From positions 186,001-250,000 of the forward strand of contig MU008183.1 of the NCBI GenBank assembly GCA_010909165.1: a stretch of 64,000 nt of DNA, in the 5' to 3' direction. Below the pieces are notes generated by a model. It was not told the DNA's origin. It did not search any database and saw nothing but the letters and a program-made list of their open reading frames with translations. The DNA is from Anthoceros angustus (taxonomy: Eukaryota; Streptophyta; Anthocerotopsida; Anthocerotales; Anthocerotaceae). A program made the position numbers and the translations under genes. Below are positions 1 through 10,770 of this stretch, piece after piece (the stretch's first letter is position 1; each line of letters opens with the position of its first letter).

Positions 1-425
1 AGAAGGCAAGCAAAAGTAACATGGTTAGCCAAAATGAGGCCCGCCTCCTCCATTTGTCCATATACAACAAGCGCCTCTTGACCGAGTCCTTGCTGTGCAT
101 ACCCAGCAATCAGGGCGGTCCATGTCACCACATCCTTCGTGGGCAAGCTGTCAAAAACCTGGCGTGCATCTTCCAGTTCACCACATTTTGCATACATGTC
201 CACCAGGCAGTTGCCCACCAGTACGTCATCCAGCAGTCCTCTTTCCACAATCTGTGACTGCAGCTCCCTGCCTTTCTGTATTGCACCAGTGTTTCCACAG
301 GCCTTCAGAAGGCAAGCAAAAGTAAAATGGTTAGCCAAAATGAGGCCTTCCTGCTCCATTTGTCCATACACAAGCGCCTCTTGGCGAGCCCTTGCTGTGC
401 ATACCCAGCAATCAGGGCATTCCAT
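1..425. repeat. Direct repeat of one PPR unit (copies 1-125 and 306-425)
   Basis: The first 125 bases recur with few changes from 306, a period of about 305 bp, which is the length of one P-L-S triplet. Both copies encode [18 protein letters not shown]-like sequence on the minus strand. This is normal internal repetition of a PLS-class PPR gene, but the high identity indicates recent unit duplication. Confidence 0.6.
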
Positions 426-1572
426 GTCACCACATCCTTTGTGGCCATGCTGTCAAAAACCTGGCGTGCATCTTCAGTTCACCACATTTTGCATACCCAG
501 ATATCAGGCATTCCATGTCACCACATCCTTTCTCCCATGTTGTCAAAACCTGGCGAGCATCTTCCAGTTCGCCACATTTTGCATACATGTCCACCAGGCA
601 GTTGCCAACAAACAAGTTAGGAGGAATGCCACTGTGCAAAACATCAGAGTGCACTTTCCTGCCAGATTCCAAGTCCGCGGCCAATGCACAAGCTTTAAGG
701 GCAGCCACAAAGACGTGGCCGTTCGCCTTCACTCCTGACCTGCGCATCTCATGGTACAGTTGTATGGCCTCATTCGGTTTCCCATGCTTAGCATATGCAG
801 ATATTACGGAAAACCACATGAAGGCATCTGGTTTCCCCACCCTGGTGAACACATCCATGGCCTCCTCTAGCCTACCTCCACGTGCATACATGCGCAAGAT
901 ATGGTTCCCCAAGTATGCATTCGAATCGTACCCAAGTTTGACAGTGAGATCATGAACTCGTCGCCCCACAGCCAAATCCCTCTTAGCTGTACACAGTTTC
1001 AGCACAGTGTAAAACAGAGACCAAGAGATGGCAGAGTCTATTTGCGCCAGAGATTCCAGAGCTCCAACGGCCTCAGAGAGCTTCCCCTGCTGACATAACG
1101 TGCTCACAGTTCCAGCCGTTACCACGCCCTTTCCCGATCCTGCACGCCAGCCCTGTTCAGGCTTGTCCGAAGAGCTGGACCCGGAAGGAGAGGTACCATG
1201 ACCCATCTGCATATCCAAGGAAACGAGCTGCTCATCAACCCAAGCTGGCTTGAACATGTTGTTTAACCACAAGACCTCGCCGGACCGCTTACGCCGGAAG
1301 TCAGGCGAACGGGAGCTCTTCTTATCTCGTCTGTTGTCCCACCACACAGTAGGGTCCAGAAAAAATTGTTGCCACAAGTGCTCCTGCTCCTGGGCACGAC
1401 CATCGATGGAAAACCCGTCCCCACCCACACATTTTGTGCAGCTGGAGGCTTTGTTCGCCAGCGGTTCACTCCTGAGAATGAGGCGAGAGGGAGCTCCTGG
1501 TAGAATCCCTGTACACACACCAATTTGTTGGGTGGTGAACGTGTCCGGTTGCCTTTGCCATATTGTGGCCAT
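1..1572 (-). CDS. PLS-class pentatricopeptide repeat (PPR) protein, 5' part, frame-broken, runs off left edge
   Basis: The minus strand opens at 1572 with 381 codons to 427, starting MATIWQRQ. After about 130 residues that include a [12 protein letters not shown] motif, PPR motifs follow, with typical signatures such as [21 protein letters not shown] and [19 protein letters not shown]. Below about 550 the frame breaks, but PPR coding continues in other frames to base 1, for example [21 protein letters not shown] around 60-110. Most breaks look like 1-3 base losses when compared with the related copy at 2200-2845. The family binds organellar RNA in a sequence-specific way, with one motif per base, usually for C-to-U editing; the 3' end with any E or DYW domain lies outside the window. 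No clear N-terminal targeting peptide can be asserted. Either a decaying gene or a real gene carrying sequencing deletions. Confidence 0.7.
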
Positions 1573-2043
1573 GGTTCAGTGACCGGTATCGGAACATGAG
1601 GCTAACAACAGACTATGGCAGGTTGCCGATGTACCGTGTATGACCACACCATTTGCGCAGGCATCGATGGGGGTTTGAATGCAAACAAAGGCAGTGTATG
1701 AAGAAGAAGAAGAATTTTATTGAAGTCCACTATGGTTTAGTGCAATGCGATCCGAAAGAGGCTGTCTACGGTATTCAACGGATGTTAATAAAATGATAAA
1801 TTAAACACACAATGCTATAATATAATATAAATAAGTATAGATATAAGTATATAAGATATCTACATGAATAGAATAATGTAGAACCAATATTGCGGTCCGG
1901 GATTGGGGGGGGAGGCAGGGCTTGCCCTCTGTGCAAAGCTCTTGATGAAGTGGAGCCGCTCAGAGTTACGGGAGCTTATTGGGCCAAAGAATAGGGATCT
2001 CTGGCTCTTACCTCCTCTGAGGAGTGCTAGGAAATTCTGATCG
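1573..2043. other. Intergenic, AT-rich
   Basis: Upstream of the first PPR gene. It holds a GAA run near 1700, a TA-rich stretch at 1800-1880 and no credible reading frame. The right end (2040-2125) carries a 30-odd bp direct repeat ending in the words acaacaagcgcctctt, which belongs to the PPR module. Confidence 0.5.
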
Positions 2044-2845
2044 CATTCTGGTTTACTTTCAAGTACACAACAAGCGCCTCTTGGTTCACTTTCAGGTACA
2101 CAACAAGCGCCTCTTTGCCGAGTCCTTGCTATGCATACCCAGCAATCAATGCCGTCCATGTCACCACACCCTACCATGCTGTCAGAAACCTAGCGTGCAT
2201 CTTCCAGTTCACCGCATTTTCCATAGCCAGATATCGGGGCATTCCATGTCACCACATCCTTTCTCCCCATGTTGTTAAAAACCTGGCGAGCATCTTCCAG
2301 TTCGCCACATTTTGCATACATGTCCACCAGGCAGTTGCCAACAAACAAGTTAGTCGGAATGCCACTGTGCAAAACATCGAAGTGCACTTTCCTGTCGGAT
2401 TCCAAGCCCGCAGCCAATGCACAAGCTTGAAGGGCAGCTACGTACTAAGACGTGGCCATTTGCCTTCACTCCTGACCTACGCATCTCATGGTACAGTTGT
2501 ATGGCCTCATTGAGTCTCCCATGCTTAGCATATGCGGAAATTATGGGAACCCATATGAAGGCATCTGGTTTCCCCACCCTGATGAAAACATCCATGACCT
2601 CCTCAACCCTACCTCCACATCCATACATGCACAAGATATGGTTCCCAAGCATGCATTCGAATCGTACCCAAGTTTGACAGTGAGATCATGAACTCGTCGC
2701 CCCACAGCCAAATCCCTCTTAGCTGTACACAGTTTCAGCACAGTGTAAAACAGAGACCAAGAGATGGCAGAGTCTGTCTGCACAAGAGATTCCAGAGCTC
2801 CAATGGCCTCAGAGAGCTTCCCCTGCTGACACAACGTGCTCACAG
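2044..2845 (-). pseudogene. PPR gene fragment (second copy of the 466-1100 segment)
   Basis: About 0.8 kb closely similar to 466-1100 and in the same orientation. It encodes [20 protein letters not shown], the [23 protein letters not shown] block, and later PPR motifs ([22 protein letters not shown]), with frame breaks near 2440 and 2640. It lacks the N-terminal section and start codon of the copy at 1572. Similarity to the first copy stops at about 2845, where kelch-coding sequence begins in the same open frame. A non-functional PPR segment placed into, or left beside, a kelch gene. Confidence 0.7.
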
Positions 2846-3658
2846 GAGCATCATATATACGGCCGTTCATGGCCGTGACGGGACAAGGCATCTGCCGGGA
2901 AAACAGCCAAACGTCTTGAAGCGAGTACCATGCAGCCTGGGCAGGGTCGTAAATGTCCACCGTCCTCTGGTCATGGTGGTTCTCCACCAGACCGGCTATC
3001 ACGTAGAATAAGCTGTTGAGGGAAACCCCGACAGTCTTCTCTGCCGGAGGGTAGAAGGGGAATATCCACCCACCTGCAAAAGACAGCAAGGGCGATGAGA
3101 ACCTCCTGTTATCGAAAGGAATTGGTTACTAAACAAGAGTCCACTGACTGGAAGCAACTGCTGGAAACCGAATTGCAGATAAGATCACCCCGTCCGACTC
3201 ATACCTATCCACCACGGGATCATACACCTCTGCATCAGCAAGGGGCTCCTTCTTATGAGAAATGCAGCCACCCGCAACGTAAACCTTACCACCGATAGCT
3301 GCACATGCGCAATTGAATCGTGGAACCCTCATCGATGCTACCTTGCTCCATTGCCGTGAGAATGGATCAGAAGCCAGCATTTCGTTGGTGGCAAAGAATT
3401 TAATGGGCTGCATCGGAGGTTCGCAAGCAGCATAGTGCCCCCCGAGCACCAATAAAAACACGTCCAAAAACGCCACTGACACAAACGAACAAATCTATCA
3501 TCACACGCCTTTGTTCTTGTACCTAGCATCGATGGCAATGGATGCCACTTCCCAGAAGCTGCATCGAACGCAGCCCATCTGCCATCCCTAGCCTCCTCTT
3601 TCAGCACAAATAGCCAGTTCCCGCATCTGCCTTCCCCAAAATGCAGTAGAACGAACAC
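2846..3658 (-). pseudogene. Kelch-repeat protein (F-box/kelch type), truncated and frameshifted
   Basis: Minus-strand kelch motifs: GRWAAFDAASGKWHPLPSM near 3560, FNCACAAIGGKVYVAGG near 3300, ADAEVYDPVVDRYESDG near 3210, and after a probable intron (acceptor TTTTGCAG ending at 3074) a further blade with RTVDIYDPAQAAWYSLQDVW near 2960. The frame shifts near 3475. No F-box is visible upstream of 3658, and the last blade breaks off after NGRIY, where PPR sequence takes over. Plant F-box/kelch proteins recruit substrates to SCF ubiquitin ligases; that role here is inference. With both ends missing I treat it as a broken gene. A distant upstream exon carrying the F-box cannot be excluded but would overlap the next gene's promoter. 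Confidence 0.65.
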
Positions 3659-4013
3659 GCCTGTTCTATCTGATCACGGGGGGCCGTAGGTCACCTGGAT
3701 CCAGAAGACACCACCGGCTTTCCAGAATCACTACCGCTGCATCTTACACGATCTGACCTAATTCCCGGCAATCCAGGACCGGCGGGAACCCGGGTGCCAA
3801 ATATCGGACCTTCAATCTCGCTGCCATCGTCCGAGGCCGAGGCGATGCAACCCCACGGCGCCCTTTCGAGCCATTAAGAAACTCGATCCGGTTCACCTAA
3901 CCCGGCATCGGGTTAGTTTAACTGCGTTGCCACTTCCCCTGTAGTTCGGCCATCTTTTTGTTAAACCTCCGGAACTGAGGTGCGGAGCGTCGAAGGAAGC
4001 GGGCGGAGGAAGG
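3659..4013. promoter_or_regulatory. Intergenic interval upstream of the CWC21-like gene
   Basis: 355 bp between the kelch remnant (leftward) and the CWC21-like gene (rightward), so it must hold the promoter of the latter. I see no clear TATA box; the sequence is moderately GC-rich with several CGG/CCG words, as in TATA-less housekeeping promoters. Confidence 0.35.
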
Positions 4014-6627
4014 ATGTACAACGGGGTGGGATTGCAGACCCCGCGGGGTTCGGGGACCAATGGATATATCCAGACCAACAAGTTCTTCGTGCGGGTGCGG
4101 CCGCTCAACTCGGAGCCTCAGGAGTTTCAAAATGGGCAAGGCACCGGAGGGGTTTCTCGCAAAGCGAATGTGGAGATTCTGGAGCATGACAGGAAGCGGC
4201 AGATCCAGCTGAAGCTCACGCTGCTGGAGGACACGCTCCTGGAGCAAGGATACTCTGAGGTGGAGATCTTGGAGAGGGTGGAGGCTGCCCGCAAGGCTTT
4301 GGAGGCTGCAGCAACCGCTTCGAATGGCGCCGATGAGCCCGTCAGGTTCGTCTGCGTTTTCTGTGCATCTTGTCTGTTAGGTTTTGGTTCGGTGAGGCGG
4401 CTTTCAAGTGTGTTAAGGTGTGCTGGTCCTGTATGTGTCTGTGGTGGGATGGAATCTAGTCAGATAACAACCTTGGTCCTCCGTTAACTGATGAGAATCT
4501 TGACCTGGTTTGATTGTGTATTGTCATTGCGGTCCAGCGCACATGGCGAAACACAGCAAACTAATTATAGTCTCACTTCAGTCTTAGTTCTAGGTCATAG
4601 TCCTCCTGCGGACGGTTGGTTGCAGGATGTGGAACAAAGATGAACTTGTTTTTTCCGAGGCACTGCTCGCTCCGAGCTGGACGGCCTCATTCTGCCTGGA
4701 ACTCTCAGTCTGTGTACACACAGTGTATGCAAATCTTCATTGTATTATGTGGAAGAATGATCTACCTTGGTCCACTGTTTACTGAACGATTGCTGGTAGT
4801 GCAGTGGAATTTGCATTTTTTATGGTGAGACACAGAAAACAGGAAGTCCAATTTATTGTAGACATTGTTCTGCCAGTGTTCAAGGTCATAGTCCTCCGGT
4901 AGACTGATGGTTGCAAGATGTGAATCGAGGATGAACCTTTCTATTGATGCAGTGCTCTCTTTTAGCTTGACGGCCTCATTTTGTCTGGAACTTCCTGCCT
5001 GCTCACGTCCAGTATTTGCTTATAACTTTTGTTCTGTGGGATGTACAGGGTTTCAGAGACAGAAACGCATCAAATTGCTGCTAAGAAGGAGCGTCAACTG
5101 CAAACCATGAAGTCAGCTCTGGGCATCAATGATGCAAAAGAAGGAGAGGCGTTTGACCGAGAGCTTCAAGAGCGTCGGAAGCAGGAGAGGATCATGGAAA
5201 GAGAGGAAAAGGAGGCAAAACGCAGGGAAGCGCAGCTTGAATTTGAAAGGCAGCAGAAGGAAAAGGAGAGAGAGTCGGAGAAACTGAAAAGAAAGCAAGA
5301 GAAAGAGGAGCGCAAACAGAAGCAACTGGAGGAGGAACAGCTTCGTGAAGCCAAGAAGAAGCAAAAAGAGGAGGAGAAACAAGAAAGGCGGAATGCAAGG
5401 CTCAAGAGGGAGGAAGAGCTCCTTGAGGAGAAACGGAACAGGAGAAGGGAGAGGCGCAAGGAAGAAGATGCGCTGGAGGATGGCAAAGGTGGGCATACCA
5501 GGAAGAAAGAGACTCGTAAAAGAGAAGATTCAGATGATGACCGCCAGAAGCCTAGCAGGAGACGAGTGCAGCAGAAAGGAGAAGTTTTGGAAGAAGAGAG
5601 AGAGAAGCCTAGCAGGAGACAAGAGAGGCACAAGGAAGGTTCGGAGGAAGAGAGAGAGAAGCCTGGCAGGAGACGAGAGAGGCACAAGGAAGATTTGGAG
5701 GAAGAGCGAGAGAAGCCTAGCAGGAGACGGGAGAGGCGCAAGGAAGATTCGGAGGATGAGAGAGAGAAGCCTAGCAGGAGACGAGATTGGCACAAGGAAG
5801 ATTCAGAGGATGAGCGGCAGAAGCTTAGCAGGGGAAGAGACAGGCTGAAAGAAGAAGATTTAGAGGAAGAGAGAGAGAAACCTAGCAGGAGACAAGACAG
5901 GCACAGTGGAGATTCAGAGGATGAACGGCCGAAGCCTGGCAGGGAAAGGGACAGGCAGAAGGCAGAAGATGTAGAGGATGAGAGAGAGAAGCATACCCGG
6001 AGAAGGGGCAGGCACAAGGGAGATCCGGAGGATGATGGGGAGAGACCTGGCAGGGGGAGAGACAGGCGCAAGAGAGATGGTTCAGAGGATGAGAGAGAAC
6101 AGCCTAGTAGGAGAAGAAATGTCCACAAGGTAGACGAGCTTGCAGAGGCTGAGAGAGAAAAGGCCAGCAGGAGAAGGGACAGACAGAAAGGAGAAGATTC
6201 AGAGGGTGAGGAAGAAAAGCCTAGCAGAAGAAAAGACAAGCGCAAGGGAGAAGACACATCAGATGAGGAGAAAGAACAGCCCAGCAGGAAAAGAGAGAGG
6301 TACAGGGGAGAAGATTCAGAGGATGAGAGAGAGAGGTCTGGCAAGAGAAGTGCGAGGCACAAGGGAAGAGATTCATCAGATGAGGAGAAAGAACAGCCCA
6401 GCAGGAAAAGAGAGAGGCACAGGGGAGAAGACTCAGAGGATGAGAGAGAGAGGTTTGGCAAGAGAAGCATGAGGCACAAGGAAAGAGATTCATCAGACGA
6501 GGAGCAAGGGAGTCCCGGCAGGAGAAGAGACACGCATAAGGATGAAGTCTCATCAGATGAGGAGCGAGAGAAACCGAGCAGGAGAAAGGAGCAGCGCAGA
6601 AGACATGGAGATTTGGAACATAGGTGA
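4014..6627 (+). CDS. CWC21: CWC21/SRRM2-like spliceosomal protein with cwf21 domain and RE/RS-rich tail
   Basis: Two exons, 4014-4345 and 5049-6627, with a GT-AG intron 4346-5048; the join restores V-R-V-S and gives about 636 residues. The N-terminus [20 protein letters not shown] is the conserved start of the Cwc21/SRm300 family. The cwf21 helix follows ([21 protein letters not shown], then EQGYSEVEI), which in yeast contacts Prp8 and Snu114 in the catalytic spliceosome. Residues about 130-260 form a charged coiled coil; from about 270 an 18-residue unit ([18 protein letters not shown]-like) repeats to the end. The product is expected in the nucleus. The stop TGA lies inside a good donor site (AG|GTGAGC at 6623), so one more short coding exon is possible. 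The family assignment is secure; the exact C-terminus is not. Confidence 0.88.
5540..6600 (+). repeat. 54 bp coding tandem repeat (RE/RS-rich 18-residue unit)
   Basis: Within the CWC21-like gene a 54 bp unit recurs about 18 times, best conserved at 5590-5880 and degenerate later, where lengths drift to 57-66 bp. The unit core is [10 protein letters not shown]. Phase is always kept, so the repeat is under coding constraint. The reverse strand is also open for nearly 500 codons, a by-product of the composition. Confidence 0.8.
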
Positions 6628-7451
6628 GCCATGTGGAGTGCACGCTTCATGGGTTGTGCACTAGCTGCTAGAATATGGGCCAGTGCCTGTCGGGGGAGAT
6701 CCTTGTAGGTGTGAACGTTGTTTTGTGTCCATGAAATGAAGAACGGGGGAATCTCTCGGGGCCCCTAGACGCCTTGAGTTTTTATCACCTACCCTCGGCG
6801 GGTTTCCAAGCTCTCTTCGTTAACAAAATCTGTAATTGTACATCTGCCACAACTCTAAAGATGATGTTGGGAATTATGATACTTCCAATTGTGTGTTGTC
6901 TAAAGATGTTTGTCACGTATCGAAGGCTCGGGCCGAAATGCAGTTCGCAACGCGTGGCGAGGCACAAATCTTTGTCTAGTGTTGATGATGTGACTCTGGG
7001 ACGCATCTTGGACTGGTGCCTTCGCTGCCCTCTTTGACTGTGTACGCAGGTGGAGGACGAACGCGTTGCGGGTCTTTGCCCGCGCAGCTTCTTCAAAGAA
7101 GAGGATGCAGCTCGCTTACCCCAAGGAAGCAACAAGACACCTTCTTGAAGATACGATGCTGCAACATATGGAATGATCTGTCAAGACTATCCTCGGTGAA
7201 GTCGGCAGAGTGTAGAAACGTGTGAGCACAACAGTCATGACGTGGCTGGAGCCCGGATGAAGGAGGGAGGAGTCGACATACAAAGGGGAATCTTGTGACT
7301 TGGGGAAGCCTGTCAAGTGTCAAGCAATGAAACTGGTTGCACGCCAGGACAGGTTCTATTCCAATTTCGAAGCTGACAGCTGCTCCTGACAGCAGCAGGC
7401 CAAGCGGAAGCGCGCTTTTAGAAAGACAGATTACCTACCCTTACACAAGGA
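6628..7451. other. Intergenic / 3' UTR, no gene seen
   Basis: Downstream of the CWC21-like gene. It probably includes the 3' UTR up to about 6900. Remaining open frames are short, lack homology and have no compositional signature. Confidence 0.45.
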
Positions 7452-8108
7452 GTCATGGCGGGTGGAGGCATGGTCTAAAAATCTCAGGGTAATGTAACGA
7501 ATGAGGCACACTTCCCTAAGCGTGTAGGGTCTACCAGCAGGAGCAGGCCATGGCGTTAGAGGCACCCGGCAGACTACGATACGAGGACATGCCTATCAAT
7601 CTCCCAGCGCCGGAATGTTTGAGAATTGTCCTCTACAGACCAGGATACGAGGGCATGTCTATCAATCCACGCACCGCCGCGGGTCCGGGATTCATCATTC
7701 ATCTCGGTATGTTTGAAGGCCTTAGAGTGCAACGGTGCGAGAAGGACAGCCACGTCATCCCACGGCCGACTGTCACGGACCACATATCCATCAACACCAT
7801 GGGACATGTGCGCCGCTCCCATGCGCTCTTCCGGGCCAAAAACCCTAATCTAGAGCGTGCAGCGTGCGGCGTGCGGCGTGTCGTGCCGAATGAGCCGCGT
7901 TTTCACGACCCATACATACGTACATAATAGCCGGCACCCCGCCTGGGAGACTATGTACACGGCAAGCGCGACGGCCTCGACATGTTGGGCATGAGGCGCG
8001 CTCCATGCGCGAGGAGCATGGCCTGGTAGTACACCCCACAGGCTCAAGGGAAGTGTGCAATGTCATTACCCGGAGATTTTTAGACCATGCCCTGGAAGGA
8101 GGGCCTGA
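7452..8108. mobile_element. MITE-like element with about 100 bp imperfect terminal inverted repeats
   Basis: The left arm (7452-7556) and the reverse complement of the right arm (8007-8108) align over about 100 bp. Shared blocks are ggcatggtctaaaaatctc (7467-7485 against the complement of about 8074-8092), gggtaatg, cacacttccct, and ccatg words near the inner ends. The interior has no coding capacity, and a degenerate internal direct repeat surrounds cgaggacatgcctatcaat (about 7580 and 7650). Size and structure fit a non-autonomous DNA transposon. No target-site duplication is obvious, so the exact ends and superfamily are uncertain. Confidence 0.6.
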
Positions 8109-8535
8109 CAAACTCTAAGATTGACACGCACGCACGAATACCAGCGAGTTGATCTTATTTCGCGCATATGTCAACAACATGATGTGGCATGGACATTATT
8201 CTACTCACCATGACATCCAGATTCCAATTTCCTACCCACCAGGCTCTGCCCTGAGAAAGAGGAAACTCATCCTTAATTACGGACAAAAATTAATTGTTGC
8301 GAAATGCAACGTTCTCAACTAAAGATGTAATCCCACAAAACACCATGTACAAAATCTGCTTGTACGAAGGCCGGGAAGCAAATAAAAGACAAAAAGGCAA
8401 CTATTGAGCAGGATGAATGTGTTAGAGCTGAGCAACTATGAACCAAAATTGACATCTTCAAGATGGCAAAGCCACAACCAAGTTTCTGCGCAGAAAAGGC
8501 CTCTCCCAACTGAAGGCAACATTCACGTGCAACTG
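8109..8535. other. Intergenic / 3' flank of arginine decarboxylase
   Basis: AT-rich non-coding sequence, probably the 3' UTR and polyadenylation region of the minus-strand arginine decarboxylase gene, which ends at 8536. No independent gene is supported. Confidence 0.45.
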
Positions 8536-10770
8536 TCAGCAATAGGAAGGCTTAGAGTGTCCGACCACTGTGGAGGATAGCTTGGACTTGTTGACAGCGC
8601 AGCTCCTGAGATGGTCGTTGGAAAGGTAAGTGTATGAACTGAAGCTACGGTCTAAGCTACTCAGAATCTCACGCTCACTGCTCACACAGCCCTCCCGCCA
8701 GCTCTCTTCCACTCGGCCCTTAAAGATTTCAAACATGGAATGGGGCTCATGCTGCATCAGGCGCAGAACATCAGCTATAGTCTGCCCTTGGACACAATCC
8801 TGAATGTCATAGTTGGCAGTACCCTTCTCCTGAACCACATGCACCACATTGGTACTGCCAAACAGATTGTGCATACCTCCAAGAATCTCTTGGTACGCTC
8901 CTCCAAGGAACAAGCCCAAGTAGTAGGGCTTTCCAGGCTGCAAAGGGTGCAATTCTAGATAGTGCTTCTGCTCTCCGTACACATCCTTCCCAATAAAGTT
9001 TGAGATCTTCCCATCACTGTCACAGGTCAGGTCACAGAGAACGGCGCGTGCTGTGGGCTCCTCCTCGAGACGGTGAAGGGGCATAATTGGGAAGAGCTGG
9101 CCAATTGCCCAATTATCTGGCATGGACTTGAAAACCGAGAGATTAACATGATAGGTGGCGTTGTAGGATGACGAGACTTTGTTAGCTGCCGGCGTCACTT
9201 TCTTCGGGTCGCTTACATTCTTCATACTGTCCACGACCGCCATATACTTGTGGTGCTCTGACTCACGGGCGGCAGCAGCAACTACCTCATAAATGCCGTC
9301 AATAGTTGCACGAACCTCCAAACTGAGAAGCCCAATCTTGAAGAGGCGGGCACATTCGGTCTTCATTTTGGCAGCACACTCAAGGGCAGCATCGTAGTCG
9401 GCAGACTTCACCAAATAAGCTTTCATCTCCTCATGCATGGCAACAACTTCCTTGGGAAGCCCGTCATACCTGAGGTCCAGGGAAATCCCATGATCCTTGG
9501 CAGCAAAACCTCCCTTCTGGTGAGCCGCAAGCACATTAAAGACCAAGACTGACTGGTGAGAAACAATGGCACGCCCACTCTCACAGCAAAGCGTAGGCTG
9601 CTTCACATTCTTGAGGATGCACGCATCCTTGATGGCCCCAATAACCTCCTCGGCGTACTCCTCGACAGTGTACCCGATTGACATGTCCGAAAGGGCGGAG
9701 TGAGATCCATCGTAGTCAACTCCCAGGCCCCCACCGATATCTATCACATTCATGTGAGCTCCCATCAACGCAAGCTCGCAGAATATGTGTGCCGCTTCAC
9801 TCACGCCTTCCTGTACAATGCTCAGCGACGGAATCTGGGAGCCTATGTGGAAGTGCAACAGCTGCAAGCAGTCCAGCATTCCATGGCGACTGAGCTTAGC
9901 CACAATTCTCACCATCTCGGATGTGGAGAGACCAAATTTGCCGTCATCTCCCGAAGTGTCCCCCCAGTGGCCTCCATGCTTGGTGCTGAGTTTGGCTCGG
10001 AGTCCGATGACCGGTTTCACACCCAAGTACTGGCTGGTTTTGATGACAACGTCAAGCTCCTCCTCCTGCTCCAGGACGATGATGGAGTTCAACTTCATCT
10101 GCCTAGCTGTGAGAGCCAGCCCAATATACTCGGAATCCTTATAGCCGTTGCAGATGAGCAGCGCACTGGGGCTGCCCTTGCACATGCAGGACATGACAGT
10201 GAGCAGCTCCGGCTTCGAGCCAGCCTCCAAGCCGTAGTGAAACTCCTTCCCGGACGCCACAATGTCTTCCAAGATATACCGGTCCGGATTGCACTTGACG
10301 GGGAATACTCCACGGAACACACCCTGGTAATTCTGCGCTGCAATGCCCCTCACAAACGCCTTCTGCAGAGTCTCCAGCCGGTGCTTCAAAATGTCGGGGA
10401 ATCGAATGATAAGAGGCAGACTCATCCCCCCCCGGCCCTGGCCTGCAGCTGGATTCTTCTCCACAATCCTCTCCACAAGTTCCATGAGATCAATCTCTTC
10501 CCCCGGCTGTGTGTCCAGACCGTGAGGGTGCACAGACATGTTCCCGCTGTCATTGACGTGGAAGTAAGGCGCACCCCATCCATCCACCTTGTAAGTGGTG
10601 CGCGACTTGCCAGTACTCCAGCCTGCAGGAGCCGGTCCCGGCCCCGGCCCAGGCGCTGCTGCTCCTGCATTGTACTCGTAACCTTTGCTCGATTGAAGAT
10701 CAATCCTGGAAGATATATCCCGAGTCCCGTAGAAGGGCTCGGTACCAGACCTCAATGCTAGGGGGGGCAT
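8536..10770 (-). CDS. ADC: Arginine decarboxylase (biosynthetic, PLP-dependent)
   Basis: One uninterrupted frame of 744 codons, as in other plant arginine decarboxylases, whose coding region is typically intronless. It converts arginine to agmatine, the first step of the agmatine route to putrescine. Seen in order: the lead-in KVDGWGAPYFHVNDSGNMSV (residues about 61-80), the PLP lysine in FPVKCNPDR (Lys159), HFHIGSQIPS, the phosphate-binding IDIGGGLGVDYDG, the CESGRA segment, and near the C-terminus the catalytic-site CDLTCDSDGKI and YYLGLFLGGAYQEILGG. Length matches the family (about 700-750). The start is the first ATG of the conserved frame. The N-terminus has a Pro/Gly/Ala-rich insert (residues about 36-50) and no clear transit peptide, although several plant ADCs are plastidial. 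The frame is clean. Confidence 0.95.
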   Translation of the reverse strand: MPPLALRSGTEPFYGTRDISSRIDLQSSKGYEYNAGAAAPGPGPGPAPAGWSTGKSRTTYKVDGWGAPYFHVNDSGNMSVHPHGLDTQPGEEIDLMELVERIVEKNPAAGQGRGGMSLPLIIRFPDILKHRLETLQKAFVRGIAAQNYQGVFRGVFPVKCNPDRYILEDIVASGKEFHYGLEAGSKPELLTVMSCMCKGSPSALLICNGYKDSEYIGLALTARQMKLNSIIVLEQEEELDVVIKTSQYLGVKPVIGLRAKLSTKHGGHWGDTSGDDGKFGLSTSEMVRIVAKLSRHGMLDCLQLLHFHIGSQIPSLSIVQEGVSEAAHIFCELALMGAHMNVIDIGGGLGVDYDGSHSALSDMSIGYTVEEYAEEVIGAIKDACILKNVKQPTLCCESGRAIVSHQSVLVFNVLAAHQKGGFAAKDHGISLDLRYDGLPKEVVAMHEEMKAYLVKSADYDAALECAAKMKTECARLFKIGLLSLEVRATIDGIYEVVAAAARESEHHKYMAVVDSMKNVSDPKKVTPAANKVSSSYNATYHVNLSVFKSMPDNWAIGQLFPIMPLHRLEEEPTARAVLCDLTCDSDGKISNFIGKDVYGEQKHYLELHPLQPGKPYYLGLFLGGAYQEILGGMHNLFGSTNVVHVVQEKGTANYDIQDCVQGQTIADVLRLMQHEPHSMFEIFKGRVEESWREGCVSSEREILSSLDRSFSSYTYLSNDHLRSCAVNKSKLSSTVVGHSKPSYC

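Noticed and set aside
5166-6650. 494-codon minus-strand open frame rich in Leu and Ser
   Set aside because: It is the mirror image of the RE/RS repeats of the CWC21-like gene; the composition of GAG/AGA codons leaves the reverse strand open.
9700-10761. 353-codon plus-strand open frame inside arginine decarboxylase
   Set aside because: Antisense of a highly conserved enzyme with strong codon bias; no protein signature of its own.
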